From contig NC_012996.1 in the NCBI RefSeq assembly GCF_000026365.1, forward strand, positions 1,054,001-1,118,000: 64,000 nt of DNA, read 5' to 3'. This DNA is from Zygosaccharomyces rouxii. Its lineage: Eukaryota > Ascomycota > Saccharomycetes > Saccharomycetales > Saccharomycetaceae. This document shows, in pieces, positions 1 through 8,257 of the stretch (position 1 is the stretch's first letter; each line of letters starts with the position of its first letter). The notes under the pieces were generated by a model. It ran no database searches. It worked only from the letters and a program-made list of their open reading frames with translations, and was not told where the DNA came from. A program made the translations under genes and the position numbers.

Positions 1-630
1 ATACCTTCTACAAGAGATACTTTAAGTAAACATGCTGCATATCCGCAGGACTCATTTGATAGAAAGGCACTACATCTACCGAAGAATTTCAAATGCTTTG
101 CCAATCCTTCCACTTTCCAATTGAATGAAGTTTTCTTTGGTTGTTCAAATGTTGATATATTTAAAGACATGAAAGAAGTCACCAGAGGTGGTAACATATT
201 TTTACGAAACCGATTTGACAGAATTTCTGAACACCTTCTTCAACAACGAAGATTTTACCCTGTGTTTCCTGGCGGTGTAAGAAAGAAATTACTTCCATCA
301 AGTACAAATAGTGAAAGAACTTACCAACATATTTCTGGTGCTGATCTTGAGGTCGCTTATATGGGCTTAACTGAGTTCGTCGATGGGTTTGCGCCGGATA
401 TTATTGTCATCCCTAGTGAACTCCCCCAATTTGCAAGAGTGGTACAGAATGTGGTTATGATAAATCCTGGTAGGTTTATCAAGCCGCTAGGTGCAAAAGG
501 AACATATGCACAGATCACCATTTCAAGTCCTGATTTAGAAAGTGGCCTCCTGACTGAGATAAAGGGGGAAAGTTCTGTGTACCTGCACAACGTATGGAAG
601 CGGGCAAGGGTAGACTTGATAACCATATGA
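1..630 (+). CDS. POL12: DNA polymerase alpha B subunit, C-terminal part (POL12)
   Basis: This is the last 209 residues of the B (regulatory) subunit of the DNA polymerase alpha-primase complex, which starts Okazaki fragments and acts at telomeres. The frame is open from base 1, so the 5' end lies outside the window; the first in-frame ATG is not the gene start. The segment shows the conserved end of the inactive phosphoesterase fold, with a run FVDGFAPDIIVIPSEL followed by MINPGRF and then TYAQITI. These match the end of yeast Pol12 closely. It converges on IST2 with 217 bp between the stop codons. Sure of identity; the true start cannot be seen. Confidence 0.95.
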   Translation: MPSTRDTLSKHAAYPQDSFDRKALHLPKNFKCFANPSTFQLNEVFFGCSNVDIFKDMKEVTRGGNIFLRNRFDRISEHLLQQRRFYPVFPGGVRKKLLPSSTNSERTYQHISGADLEVAYMGLTEFVDGFAPDIIVIPSELPQFARVVQNVVMINPGRFIKPLGAKGTYAQITISSPDLESGLLTEIKGESSVYLHNVWKRARVDLITI

Positions 631-847
631 AAAGGATTAAGTAACGAAACCTTAAAAAAATACTGGAATAATAATATTAATATAATGTCATATACAATAA
701 CTAGACTAAAGTCTATTCACACTTAATTTCTTATCGATATCTTATTGTTGTTTTTTGTAATTTTTTCTTTTGGTATGGTCTACAGAATAAACTTCATTAA
801 TCAGATTTTACAACCAACGAATCGGTAACGTATTAGGACGTCATTCA

Positions 848-3800
848 TTATTCAAGTTTCTTGATGATTCTGTGCAATAAACCGCTCTTATGTTTACCCT
901 TGCTTTCAGGGGTAGAGTTTGATTGGTTAGCTCTCAATTCAGGATTCGAAGATCTTTGCTTAGGATCCTTAGGAGCACCCTTATGAGCTTCAGTAGCGTG
1001 GGCAGCTTTAGGATTGGCGGCCTCTTTCTTGGCCTGAGAGGAGTGACCAATGGTCTTGGAACGAGATGGAGTACCAGCCTTCGAACGGGCAGCGTCCGTC
1101 TTAGGCTTGGTGGCACTTCTTTGTGGTGTCTTCTGAATACCTGCATCAGCAGCACCAGCAGCACCAACGTTCTCAGTCCCCTCAGGTTGTTCAGCAGCAC
1201 CAGTCAAATTGTCAATCTTAGACTCGGCGGTACCGAAGGTTTTGCCAGACTTAGAAGAGTGTACGTCACGACCAAATTGTTGAGCAGCAGGGGACTCTGG
1301 GTCGGCACCACCGGCACCATAAGCTCCGTGAGTGGCACCATTGGAACCACCAGCATATCTACTGTCATCAATATTTTCTTTAGTATCGTAGACTCCACCA
1401 TCTTCGAAACCAGCACCACCAGCACCGTTACGAGAAGCAGCGTGCTTATCGCTACCTGTGTATGCACCTTCACCGGCGCCATGAGTGCCCTCATTAGCAT
1501 TATAGCCGGAAGCATGTTTACCGCCATGACCGCCTTCAGGAGGAAGACCAGAAGTAGACTTGCCGCCTTGCGCAGCACCACGAGAAGAACCGTGTTTACC
1601 CAAAGAAGCGCCCGCAGCAGAGACAACAGGAGCACCCTGCTGAGCCAAGTTACCAACCTCTTGTGGAGCAGCAGAGGGGTCCTTAGAAATGTTACCAACA
1701 GAACCAGCAACAGCAGCTGGGTCCAAGGTCTTCATGGCGTCACTAACAGATGGATTCTGAGTGGCATCCTTACCACCTTGTTGAGCAACATTACCGAAGG
1801 CACCAGAAGCACCACTCTCACCACCTGCTTGAGATTTGCCACCAGAATGCAATTCAGAACCAATGTCCTTTGGAAGGTCCTTTGGAAGATCCTTAGGAAG
1901 ATCCTTTGGGAGATCCTTTGGGAGATCCTTTGGGAGATCCTTTGGAAGATCCTTTGGAAGATCCTTTGGAAGATCCTTTGGAAGATCCTTTGGAAGATCC
2001 TTTGGAAGATCCTTTGGAAGATCCTTTGGAAGATCCTTTGGAAGATCCTTTGGAAGATCCTTTGGAAGATCCTTTGGAAGATCCTTTGGAAGATCCTCTG
2101 GAAGATCCTTTTTCAAATCTTTGCCAACATCAGCACCCTTAGGCAACTTACCAGATTTCAAATCAGAGCCGACATCCTTTTTTAGATCCTTACCGACATC
2201 ACCAGACTCTTTTGTAACCTTACCAGATTTCAGGTCGCCAGCAGCACCTGCAGCTAGCCCATCTAGACCACCAGCCGCACCACCGCCGACAGCACCGCCA
2301 GCAATGTCACCACCGTCACCATTTCCAGAAGCGGAAGGGCTGGCTTCAGACTGGGCAGCAGATTTTACAGGTTTATCGTTTTTATCATAACGAGAATTGT
2401 AGTTCTTGGAGGTTGGGATAGTATCAGGCAAAGTGGCACCGGCATCTTCACTTGGAGTTGGACTTTCTAAGTAAGATGATTCTCTGTTAGAGTGTTGTTT
2501 GGCAGAGGAAGCACGATCAGTATCAGCAAGACCAGCGCCACCGGCTGCACCGGCAGCACCACCTGCAACACCAAATGCCTTTGAGTTTTTGGAGGAAGCA
2601 GATTTAGAGGCAGAGGTTAAATCGTTTTTACCTTGGGATTGTGCTGGAATTTCTCTAGAGCCAGAGTCAGCAACCACATGAGGAGCAGAGAAGTTCTTAC
2701 CATTACCTTGAGCAGACGAGTTCGATTCTTTCGTAGAAGTTGTATGTCTGCCAGATTCTTTCGAGGACTTATCAGATGGACGGCCCTTTTCAGCAGCAGA
2801 ACTACCACCGTGAGAGCTGGCTCTCTTTGTGCTACGGCTACGAGCTACATCAGAACCACTGTCACGAGTGGAGGAACCTGTCTTACGAGCGACACCGTTA
2901 GCGGAAGAAGCAGCGGCAGCAGCGGCTCCACTGACACCTAATCCACCTACAGCACCAGCAGTCACGTCATCATTGAAGTAGTTGTTTTCACCAGATTTTC
3001 CATAACCCCTACGCTGTGAACCAGATGAAGATGTGTCCTTACCATATCTATCGTTGAAACCACTGGCAGCAGAACCCTTGTTGGCGAAAGCATCACTTTC
3101 GTGATCACCTTCGAAGCCCTTAGCGTAACCAGCCCTGTAACCATCGTTATAACCAGAAGTTTTAGTGTGACTATCGTCGGCAACACCACCAACTGCACTA
3201 CGTTCACCACTAGGAGCATATCCACCATCGTAATCATAAGAGTAACCACCATCACCGTGAACACCAGCGCCAGTAGACTGAGCACCGAAGGTATTGTCAG
3301 AAGTATCCAAACTAGCACCTCTGTCTGTACCAGTCTGTTGTTGGCTCTCCTCGTTCTTTGGTTTTGGTTGTTCAACAGGTTCGTAAGCGACTTCTTCCAT
3401 AATAGCAGCAGTTTCATCGACTTTCTCGCTGTAAACAGGTTTAGCTTGGACCTTCACATATGGTAAAGTAGCAGGTTCGAACTTGGTTTGATAGGATAAG
3501 CAAATATCCTTGACATATAGGTAACCCAACAGAGCCAAATGCTCAGCAGCTGCTGCTGCAAGAAGGATCTTAGGCCAGGAATATACTAATGGAGATTCTT
3601 TGAACCAGTTATCACGTTTTTCTAAACTAGTGGACAATCCAACGCCAGGCAAGTTGCTGTATCTGTACATCAACAACAAAGTGACGGAAACGATGAAACT
3701 CAAGTGAGTGGTCTTCTCCAAGATACCATTCCAAGGAGAAGAAGAAACGTGAACTTTGTGAGCACCTCCTTTAGCGACTTGCAAATCGGTTGGGTTACCA

Positions 3801-6478
3801 GAAGGTTTACTCTTGGTAAATGCTCTCCACAAGTCAGCTCTGAAGATAATCAAGTCAATGATGGTAAAAATCAATGGAGCCAATGGCCAAATGATTGAGA
3901 ACATAGCAATATAACCGAATTGTACCACAAGCTTGCTGTAATTTTGATCGACGTCAAACTCACCGTAGTTGCTAGAATGGAACAATTGGACTTTCTTCCA
4001 CAAGTCAAAGTCTTGTGGGTAACGAGATTGAACCACAGAATCGATCTTAGCTACAACATCACTTTGACTTCTGTTACCATCCTTTGCCAATGATGGCACC
4101 AAGACGTCCAACACTAGAGGAACGACGTTGTCTAGAACCATGTTAATGATTTGGGCAGTGACAGTGTAGTAGAAGAATTGCTTCTTGTAACGGTTGATAT
4201 CAACGATGAAATCAGAAGCAATCACAGGAATGTGGTATTTCTTAGCGTAACTTGCAACACCACCTTGCAAATCTGGGGTGAACTTATGACCTAGGGGTAA
4301 GTACACAAACAAAGTAATGAACAATGGAACATAACTAGTCAAAAAGGTTAAAATGTAGTTCTTCTCAGTCTTTGACTTCTTTGGGTTAGGACCATTTTCC
4401 CATTTGACCAATGGATCCACGAACAACTTGTTGTAGATCAAAGTCAATACTGGGACGACAGCGCTAATCAAAGCAGTTGGCAATAGAGCCAAGATGCCGC
4501 TGAATGGACCAGAGTACAGTTGGGTGACAAAGATTTCAATAAAAAAGCACAAAAATTGGACAGCGACCAAAGAAGCAGCGAACAATAGTGCAACTGGTAA
4601 GAAGACAAACTTCTTGTAAAGAACCTCATGAGGAGCACTCAACTTCTTGTCACTTGGAGTGACAACATCCAAAACTTTACCCAATTTTTTAGCATGAAGG
4701 GGTTCGAAGTAATAGATCCAAGACGAGGTGAATAATAGAGACCAAACAATCAAAATAGAAGTGTAAGTGATATTAAACTCCCATGGGGCCACGGAACGAG
4801 AAAAGAATCTGCAAACGACACCGACCAACGAGATTGGTAATAGCCAACGGATATAATTCTTGAAATAAAAGAAGTACAAAATCTCGCGGGGGTTTCTCGT
4901 TAGATGCTCCAAATTAGTCAAATCATGGTCGGTTGGAACCAAAGTAGAAGCTTGAACCAAATTATTAACGGTAGCATCCAATTTCTTTCTCTTTTCCACG
5001 TCGTAAATTGGAGTTACAGATTGAACGAAATCAAAATTAGCGACGATAGCGAAAAGAGTGGCTCTGCCCCCACTTACAGAAGTAGAAGGAACAGGTGGTT
5101 CATTTGTGGAAGCACTCGTCGATGAGTTCTTGCTACCAGTATCGACTCCAGTATAGGAAGGAGCAGATTTCTCGTCGTGAGGAGTTGGAGAAGCACTAGA
5201 ATCACGAGGGAAACCTTTAACGGCAGCATCGGAACGCATACTACTCTCGGTACCAGCGGGGACATCATCTTCCGAACCTTGCAGTTCAGTATCTGTCTTT
5301 ATACCCTTTTTACTTCCACTTGGAGCAGCAGTAGCGTTATCCACAAATCCACCAGCATCTCTTGAGGCAGTGGAATCACCACCACCAGTGGAACTCTTTG
5401 CACCCTTAGATAGGGGTTCTTTGGTATTACTACTATCACCATTGCTACCACCTAGACCAGCTTTACCGGCGAGACCGCCAGCACCGCCAGCACCGCCAGC
5501 ACCAGAGAGAAATTCCTTACCTTTGTTTTCAGCTTGGTTTTTAGCAAGAGCCTTCTTGCCGTTTTTCAACATATCCTTTTTATCACCCGAAAACACTTTT
5601 TTACCGCTACTTACAAGTTGATCTTTGTCGACTCTACCAGCAACGTCTTGACCGATATTTTTACCTGCACCCTCTAGACCAGAGGTATCACCTTTAGAAG
5701 CTTTTTTACCTGCTTCGGTTAACTCATCCTTATGACCGTTAAGAACATCTTTACCGCCTTTGACTAGATCGTCTTTGTTAAAACCTTTTAGGCCACCTTT
5801 GGCTTGGTCAGCTGCACCCTTCTTACCGGCACCAGATCCAGATCCACCACCGGAGAGACCACTTGCAGCACCTGCAATACCACCTGCACCGCCAAGTCCA
5901 CCTAACTTATCACTACCTGGGACATTCTTTTTCAAACTACCTTCGGCTTTATCGGCACCTGGAACTTTACCAGCTTTGTCCTTTAAACCTTGAACACCAC
6001 CTTGACCCTTAACGGTGTCTTGAGCTTCAGACAAGAATCCTTGCTTCTTCTTTTTGTCACCGGAAATATCGGTGTTACCATCAGAAGCGGAACTTAAATC
6101 AGGTCTGTCCTGGCCAGCAAATCCCTTTTTTTCCAGACTACCGGCGCTATTATCAACACCAGAAGTAGTCGATTTAGCGTGTTGCTGATCGTAATTACTT
6201 ACACCTGTATCTGCGCCTGTAGTTGAACTTGAACTTGGCTTTTCACTTTTCGAGGGTTGCTGTGATGGATGCTTTTCGGCAAAACCTTCACCGCTCTCAA
6301 AAACTCCGGGCTCGTCAACCCTCGTAAATGCATAGACGGTTTTTGAATTGTGACCTGGTCTTGTTACCGTTTGTAAACCATGGTTTTGAAATTCTGACAC
6401 CAACTTAGCTACGTTGTCCTTTGAATAATCAAAGGCAACGACGTAATTGGGGTCTAATTGCTCGAGGTTTCCTGACAT
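848..6478 (-). CDS. IST2: Ist2-like ER-plasma membrane tether (TMEM16/anoctamin family), greatly enlarged
   Basis: Homologue of Ist2, the cortical-ER protein that tethers ER to plasma membrane. The start at 6478 gives a protein beginning MSGNLEQLDPNYVV, matching the yeast start; the frame runs 8 codons further up but has no ATG there. The product is about 1876 residues, roughly twice the 946 of S. cerevisiae. Order: start of the N-terminal domain (about 1-57); a Gly/Ser/Lys/Asp-rich insert (about 58-470); the rest of the N-terminal domain; the TMEM16 membrane region (about 535-990); a low-complexity cytosolic tail. The tail holds a conserved island with TLPDTIPTSKNY (about 1347-1360), matching the Osh6-binding segment of Ist2. 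It also holds twenty KDLP repeats (about 1457-1536) and ends in a basic amphipathic GLLHRIIKKLE, like the Ist2 cortical sorting signal. No splice sites flank the insert, and it is open throughout. Confidence 0.93.
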   Translation of the reverse strand: MSGNLEQLDPNYVVAFDYSKDNVAKLVSEFQNHGLQTVTRPGHNSKTVYAFTRVDEPGVFESGEGFAEKHPSQQPSKSEKPSSSSTTGADTGVSNYDQQHAKSTTSGVDNSAGSLEKKGFAGQDRPDLSSASDGNTDISGDKKKKQGFLSEAQDTVKGQGGVQGLKDKAGKVPGADKAEGSLKKNVPGSDKLGGLGGAGGIAGAASGLSGGGSGSGAGKKGAADQAKGGLKGFNKDDLVKGGKDVLNGHKDELTEAGKKASKGDTSGLEGAGKNIGQDVAGRVDKDQLVSSGKKVFSGDKKDMLKNGKKALAKNQAENKGKEFLSGAGGAGGAGGLAGKAGLGGSNGDSSNTKEPLSKGAKSSTGGGDSTASRDAGGFVDNATAAPSGSKKGIKTDTELQGSEDDVPAGTESSMRSDAAVKGFPRDSSASPTPHDEKSAPSYTGVDTGSKNSSTSASTNEPPVPSTSVSGGRATLFAIVANFDFVQSVTPIYDVEKRKKLDATVNNLVQASTLVPTDHDLTNLEHLTRNPREILYFFYFKNYIRWLLPISLVGVVCRFFSRSVAPWEFNITYTSILIVWSLLFTSSWIYYFEPLHAKKLGKVLDVVTPSDKKLSAPHEVLYKKFVFLPVALLFAASLVAVQFLCFFIEIFVTQLYSGPFSGILALLPTALISAVVPVLTLIYNKLFVDPLVKWENGPNPKKSKTEKNYILTFLTSYVPLFITLFVYLPLGHKFTPDLQGGVASYAKKYHIPVIASDFIVDINRYKKQFFYYTVTAQIINMVLDNVVPLVLDVLVPSLAKDGNRSQSDVVAKIDSVVQSRYPQDFDLWKKVQLFHSSNYGEFDVDQNYSKLVVQFGYIAMFSIIWPLAPLIFTIIDLIIFRADLWRAFTKSKPSGNPTDLQVAKGGAHKVHVSSSPWNGILEKTTHLSFIVSVTLLLMYRYSNLPGVGLSTSLEKRDNWFKESPLVYSWPKILLAAAAAEHLALLGYLYVKDICLSYQTKFEPATLPYVKVQAKPVYSEKVDETAAIMEEVAYEPVEQPKPKNEESQQQTGTDRGASLDTSDNTFGAQSTGAGVHGDGGYSYDYDGGYAPSGERSAVGGVADDSHTKTSGYNDGYRAGYAKGFEGDHESDAFANKGSAASGFNDRYGKDTSSSGSQRRGYGKSGENNYFNDDVTAGAVGGLGVSGAAAAAASSANGVARKTGSSTRDSGSDVARSRSTKRASSHGGSSAAEKGRPSDKSSKESGRHTTSTKESNSSAQGNGKNFSAPHVVADSGSREIPAQSQGKNDLTSASKSASSKNSKAFGVAGGAAGAAGGAGLADTDRASSAKQHSNRESSYLESPTPSEDAGATLPDTIPTSKNYNSRYDKNDKPVKSAAQSEASPSASGNGDGGDIAGGAVGGGAAGGLDGLAAGAAGDLKSGKVTKESGDVGKDLKKDVGSDLKSGKLPKGADVGKDLKKDLPEDLPKDLPKDLPKDLPKDLPKDLPKDLPKDLPKDLPKDLPKDLPKDLPKDLPKDLPKDLPKDLPKDLPKDLPKDLPKDIGSELHSGGKSQAGGESGASGAFGNVAQQGGKDATQNPSVSDAMKTLDPAAVAGSVGNISKDPSAAPQEVGNLAQQGAPVVSAAGASLGKHGSSRGAAQGGKSTSGLPPEGGHGGKHASGYNANEGTHGAGEGAYTGSDKHAASRNGAGGAGFEDGGVYDTKENIDDSRYAGGSNGATHGAYGAGGADPESPAAQQFGRDVHSSKSGKTFGTAESKIDNLTGAAEQPEGTENVGAAGAADAGIQKTPQRSATKPKTDAARSKAGTPSRSKTIGHSSQAKKEAANPKAAHATEAHKGAPKDPKQRSSNPELRANQSNSTPESKGKHKSGLLHRIIKKLE
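1869..2108. repeat. 12-bp tandem repeat, 20 units, inside IST2
   Basis: Twenty head-to-tail copies of a 12-bp unit (plus-strand form TTTGGAAGATCC) encode Lys-Asp-Leu-Pro on the minus strand. Most units are identical. The variants sit at the edges: 1869, 1893, 1905-1940 and 2097. That pattern fits expansion from the middle by replication slippage. Because the unit is a multiple of three, copy number can change without breaking the IST2 frame. The same property creates long meaningless frames on the plus strand. Confidence 0.97.
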
Positions 6479-7334
6479 TATCTCAGACCATACGAAATTC
6501 AAACGTTTTCCACACTTGTCTTTCCCCTTTTTTCTTGTGTTTTAAGTATACCTTTTGTTAACACTTATAACTATTAAACTAAACTCCTCTATTTCTCTTA
6601 CTTAACGAATTGAATAGTGAGTTGTCGGGACTGACTAAACTAAAAGTGTACCTAAACTTTCCTTTCCTTACAGAGAATCGACAATGGTAATAGGATCAAT
6701 TGACGATTACTTATAGTCAATAGAATTGCAGTTTGTTTGGAAATGAAATGTAGATGTGAAGAAGACGAAAGATCCTTTTCCTTTTTCTTCTATTTCGGTT
6801 ATTCTACCTGTTCTTCACTGTTTTGCCGGAGGGGGAAATTATTGTTGCTAGTATTGCTGGGCACTACGGCGGAAAAAAAAAAAAAAAAAAAAGAAATTAC
6901 CCCTAGAAAACTTTCGTTGTTAGGGGAGCTTCTTCTGAGCCGCCCCCTTAAAAAGACGTCACTCTGTGCGATTCTCTGGAAAGGAAAGAACAAAACCCTT
7001 ACCCCTACTTTTTTTGCTTTTCAAAGGGGAGGCTTTGATTCGGTTCGTGGGAAGAGACAGCCGAAAGGCAAATAAACAGCAAAAGCAACAAGAGATCGAA
7101 TGCGGAAAATGGAAAAGAAACGTAGATACAGTTGTTCGTAGGATATGATGGCGGCTGTACAAGTCCCTCCAATTTCTGTTTCGGAGTTCCGAAAACAATA
7201 GGAGGATCAGAAAGATGTTCGAATCACACAAAATTTGTTAACAGTAACAGGCGGCCAGCGCCCTCTATAAGCAACCACGTATATAAACTATGTGCATCAT
7301 CTATTATAGTAAAAACCCCACCCCGCGCAAGGCT
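6479..7334. other. IST2 upstream region (no gene)
   Basis: This 856-bp gap lies between the IST2 start and the end of the YMR252C-like gene. It holds a 20-base poly-dA tract on the plus strand at 6873-6892, typical of nucleosome-free yeast promoters, and the STRE cluster listed separately. Short frames in it (for example 6737-7075) are low complexity and look like chance. Confidence 0.7.
6900..7029. promoter_or_regulatory. Cluster of five stress-response elements (STRE) upstream of IST2
   Basis: The Msn2/Msn4 core (CCCCT or AGGGG) occurs five times in 130 bp: 6900-6904, 6922-6926, 6944-6948, 7002-7006 and 7025-7029. The cluster is about 420-550 bp upstream of the IST2 ATG, right next to the poly-dA tract. 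Clustering, rather than a single 5-mer, is what supports a regulatory role. Induction of IST2 by general stress is inferred. Confidence 0.55.
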
Positions 7335-7676
7335 TTAAGTGTGCCTGCGCACTAAAAGACCCCTAAATGATTTATCGCTGAATCTATGGTTATCTCTGTT
7401 GGTCCTGTTGACAACTTTCCATATATCGTCGTAGAAGATGCCAAACAGAGATGGAGTATCATACGGGTCGTGGGTTCTTGGCAGAAGTGTATGAAGCTTA
7501 GAATTTGTACCAGAGGCAGGGTACCTATTTCTGTAGATATCTCTAAAAGTGGATACAAAGACGTCTTTTTCACCCGTTGACAATTCGAACCATTTTTTGT
7601 AGGGCGAAGGATCGGCAGCTCTTCTTAAATCTGTGGCTGGTGGACGGATTGCCCTGAATCTTAGTATTCTAAGCAT
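7335..7676 (-). CDS. YMR252C: Small protein, probably the YMR252C homologue, likely mitochondrial
   Basis: A 113-residue frame starting MLRILRFRAIR, an Arg-rich, acid-free start that looks like a mitochondrial targeting sequence. The body has WFELSTGEKDVFVSTFRDIY and ends in a basic tail. The frame is open 40 codons further up from another Met, but that extension is His/Thr-rich and lacks a targeting pattern, so I chose 7676. I do not recognise the sequence itself. The name rests on position: it sits directly beside the YMR253C-type transporter, as YMR252C (134 residues, mitochondrial, function unknown) does in S. cerevisiae, and on similar size. No function can be given. Confidence 0.6.
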   Translation of the reverse strand: MLRILRFRAIRPPATDLRRAADPSPYKKWFELSTGEKDVFVSTFRDIYRNRYPASGTNSKLHTLLPRTHDPYDTPSLFGIFYDDIWKVVNRTNRDNHRFSDKSFRGLLVRRHT

Positions 7677-8086
7677 ATGGGTTGGTCGTGGTGTATGTCT
7701 GTGTATGTCCTTGTATATTTCTGTATGTGCTAGACAACATGAAACTCTTTTGAAGTTTTCTTTCGTCCATATTCTTCCCATCCTATATATTGTCATACAC
7801 AGAGGGAGAGTTATACGATAAGTGGAGTAAGCTTCCGTGCTGTGGGGCTTGTGGATCTATTAACTCTGTAGGAGGAGATTGCGATTGCCAAGAGGAGGGA
7901 ACAGTGGGCAGTGAGTGGTACGATAATAGAGAAGGGCCCGTTTACCCCGCTTAGGGGCGGAGAAGCGGGGCAATCAGCGTCGGAGAGGAGGAGAAACGTA
8001 GAAAAAGAAGCGACTAAGGTTGGTGGAAGTGCGGAGTTTCAAAAGCAGGGAGATTCGGCGATAGGATTGGCAAAAAAATATTACAA
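7677..8086. other. Intergenic region with a perfect GC-rich inverted repeat
   Basis: Between the YMR252C-like gene and tRNA-Asp. It contains an 8-bp perfect inverted repeat, CCCCGCTT at 7945-7952 and AAGCGGGG at 7963-7970, with a 10-base G-rich spacer that itself carries AGGGG. The 64-codon frame at 7911-8105 runs into the tRNA and is not credible. Confidence 0.6.
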
Positions 8087-8159
8087 CTCCGCGACGGGGA
8101 ATTGAACCCCGATCTGGCACGCGACAAGCGCCCATTCTGACCCCTAAAACTATCACGGA
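8087..8159 (-). tRNA. tRNA-Asp (GTC)
   Basis: A 73-base tRNA on the minus strand. The acceptor stem TCCGTGA pairs with TCGCGGA, the discriminator is G, the anticodon loop reads CTTGTCGC (anticodon GTC), and the T arm is GGGG-TTCAATT-CCCC with a B box. No intron. It matches S. cerevisiae tRNA-Asp almost base for base except in the D loop, which reads TTTTAGGGG here and is one base longer. Confidence 0.95.
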
Positions 8160-8257
8160 TTATCTTGTTTCGATGTCTATAGAAGACCTTTGGGAATATT
8201 TAACACTATATCGGCGGTATTTCTTTTTTCTTTCAATTTAACATCTGTATATATGTT

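Noticed and set aside
923..2390. Long plus-strand frames (up to 420 codons) opposite IST2, rich in repeated Ile-Leu-Trp-Lys or Gly-Arg-Ser-Phe
   Set aside because: They are by-products of the 12-bp repeat and of the biased codon use of IST2; they have no family resemblance and lie wholly antisense to a conserved gene.
5040..6305. Intron in IST2 covering the inserted segment
   Set aside because: No yeast-type GTATGT donor at the boundary and no stop codon over the whole stretch; composition is that of a coding low-complexity region.
6737..7075. 112-codon plus-strand frame upstream of IST2
   Set aside because: Its middle is a poly-Lys run from the poly-dA tract, and it overlaps the STRE cluster; it looks like promoter sequence.
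7911..8105. 64-codon plus-strand frame
   Set aside because: It runs into the tRNA-Asp gene and has no recognisable motif.
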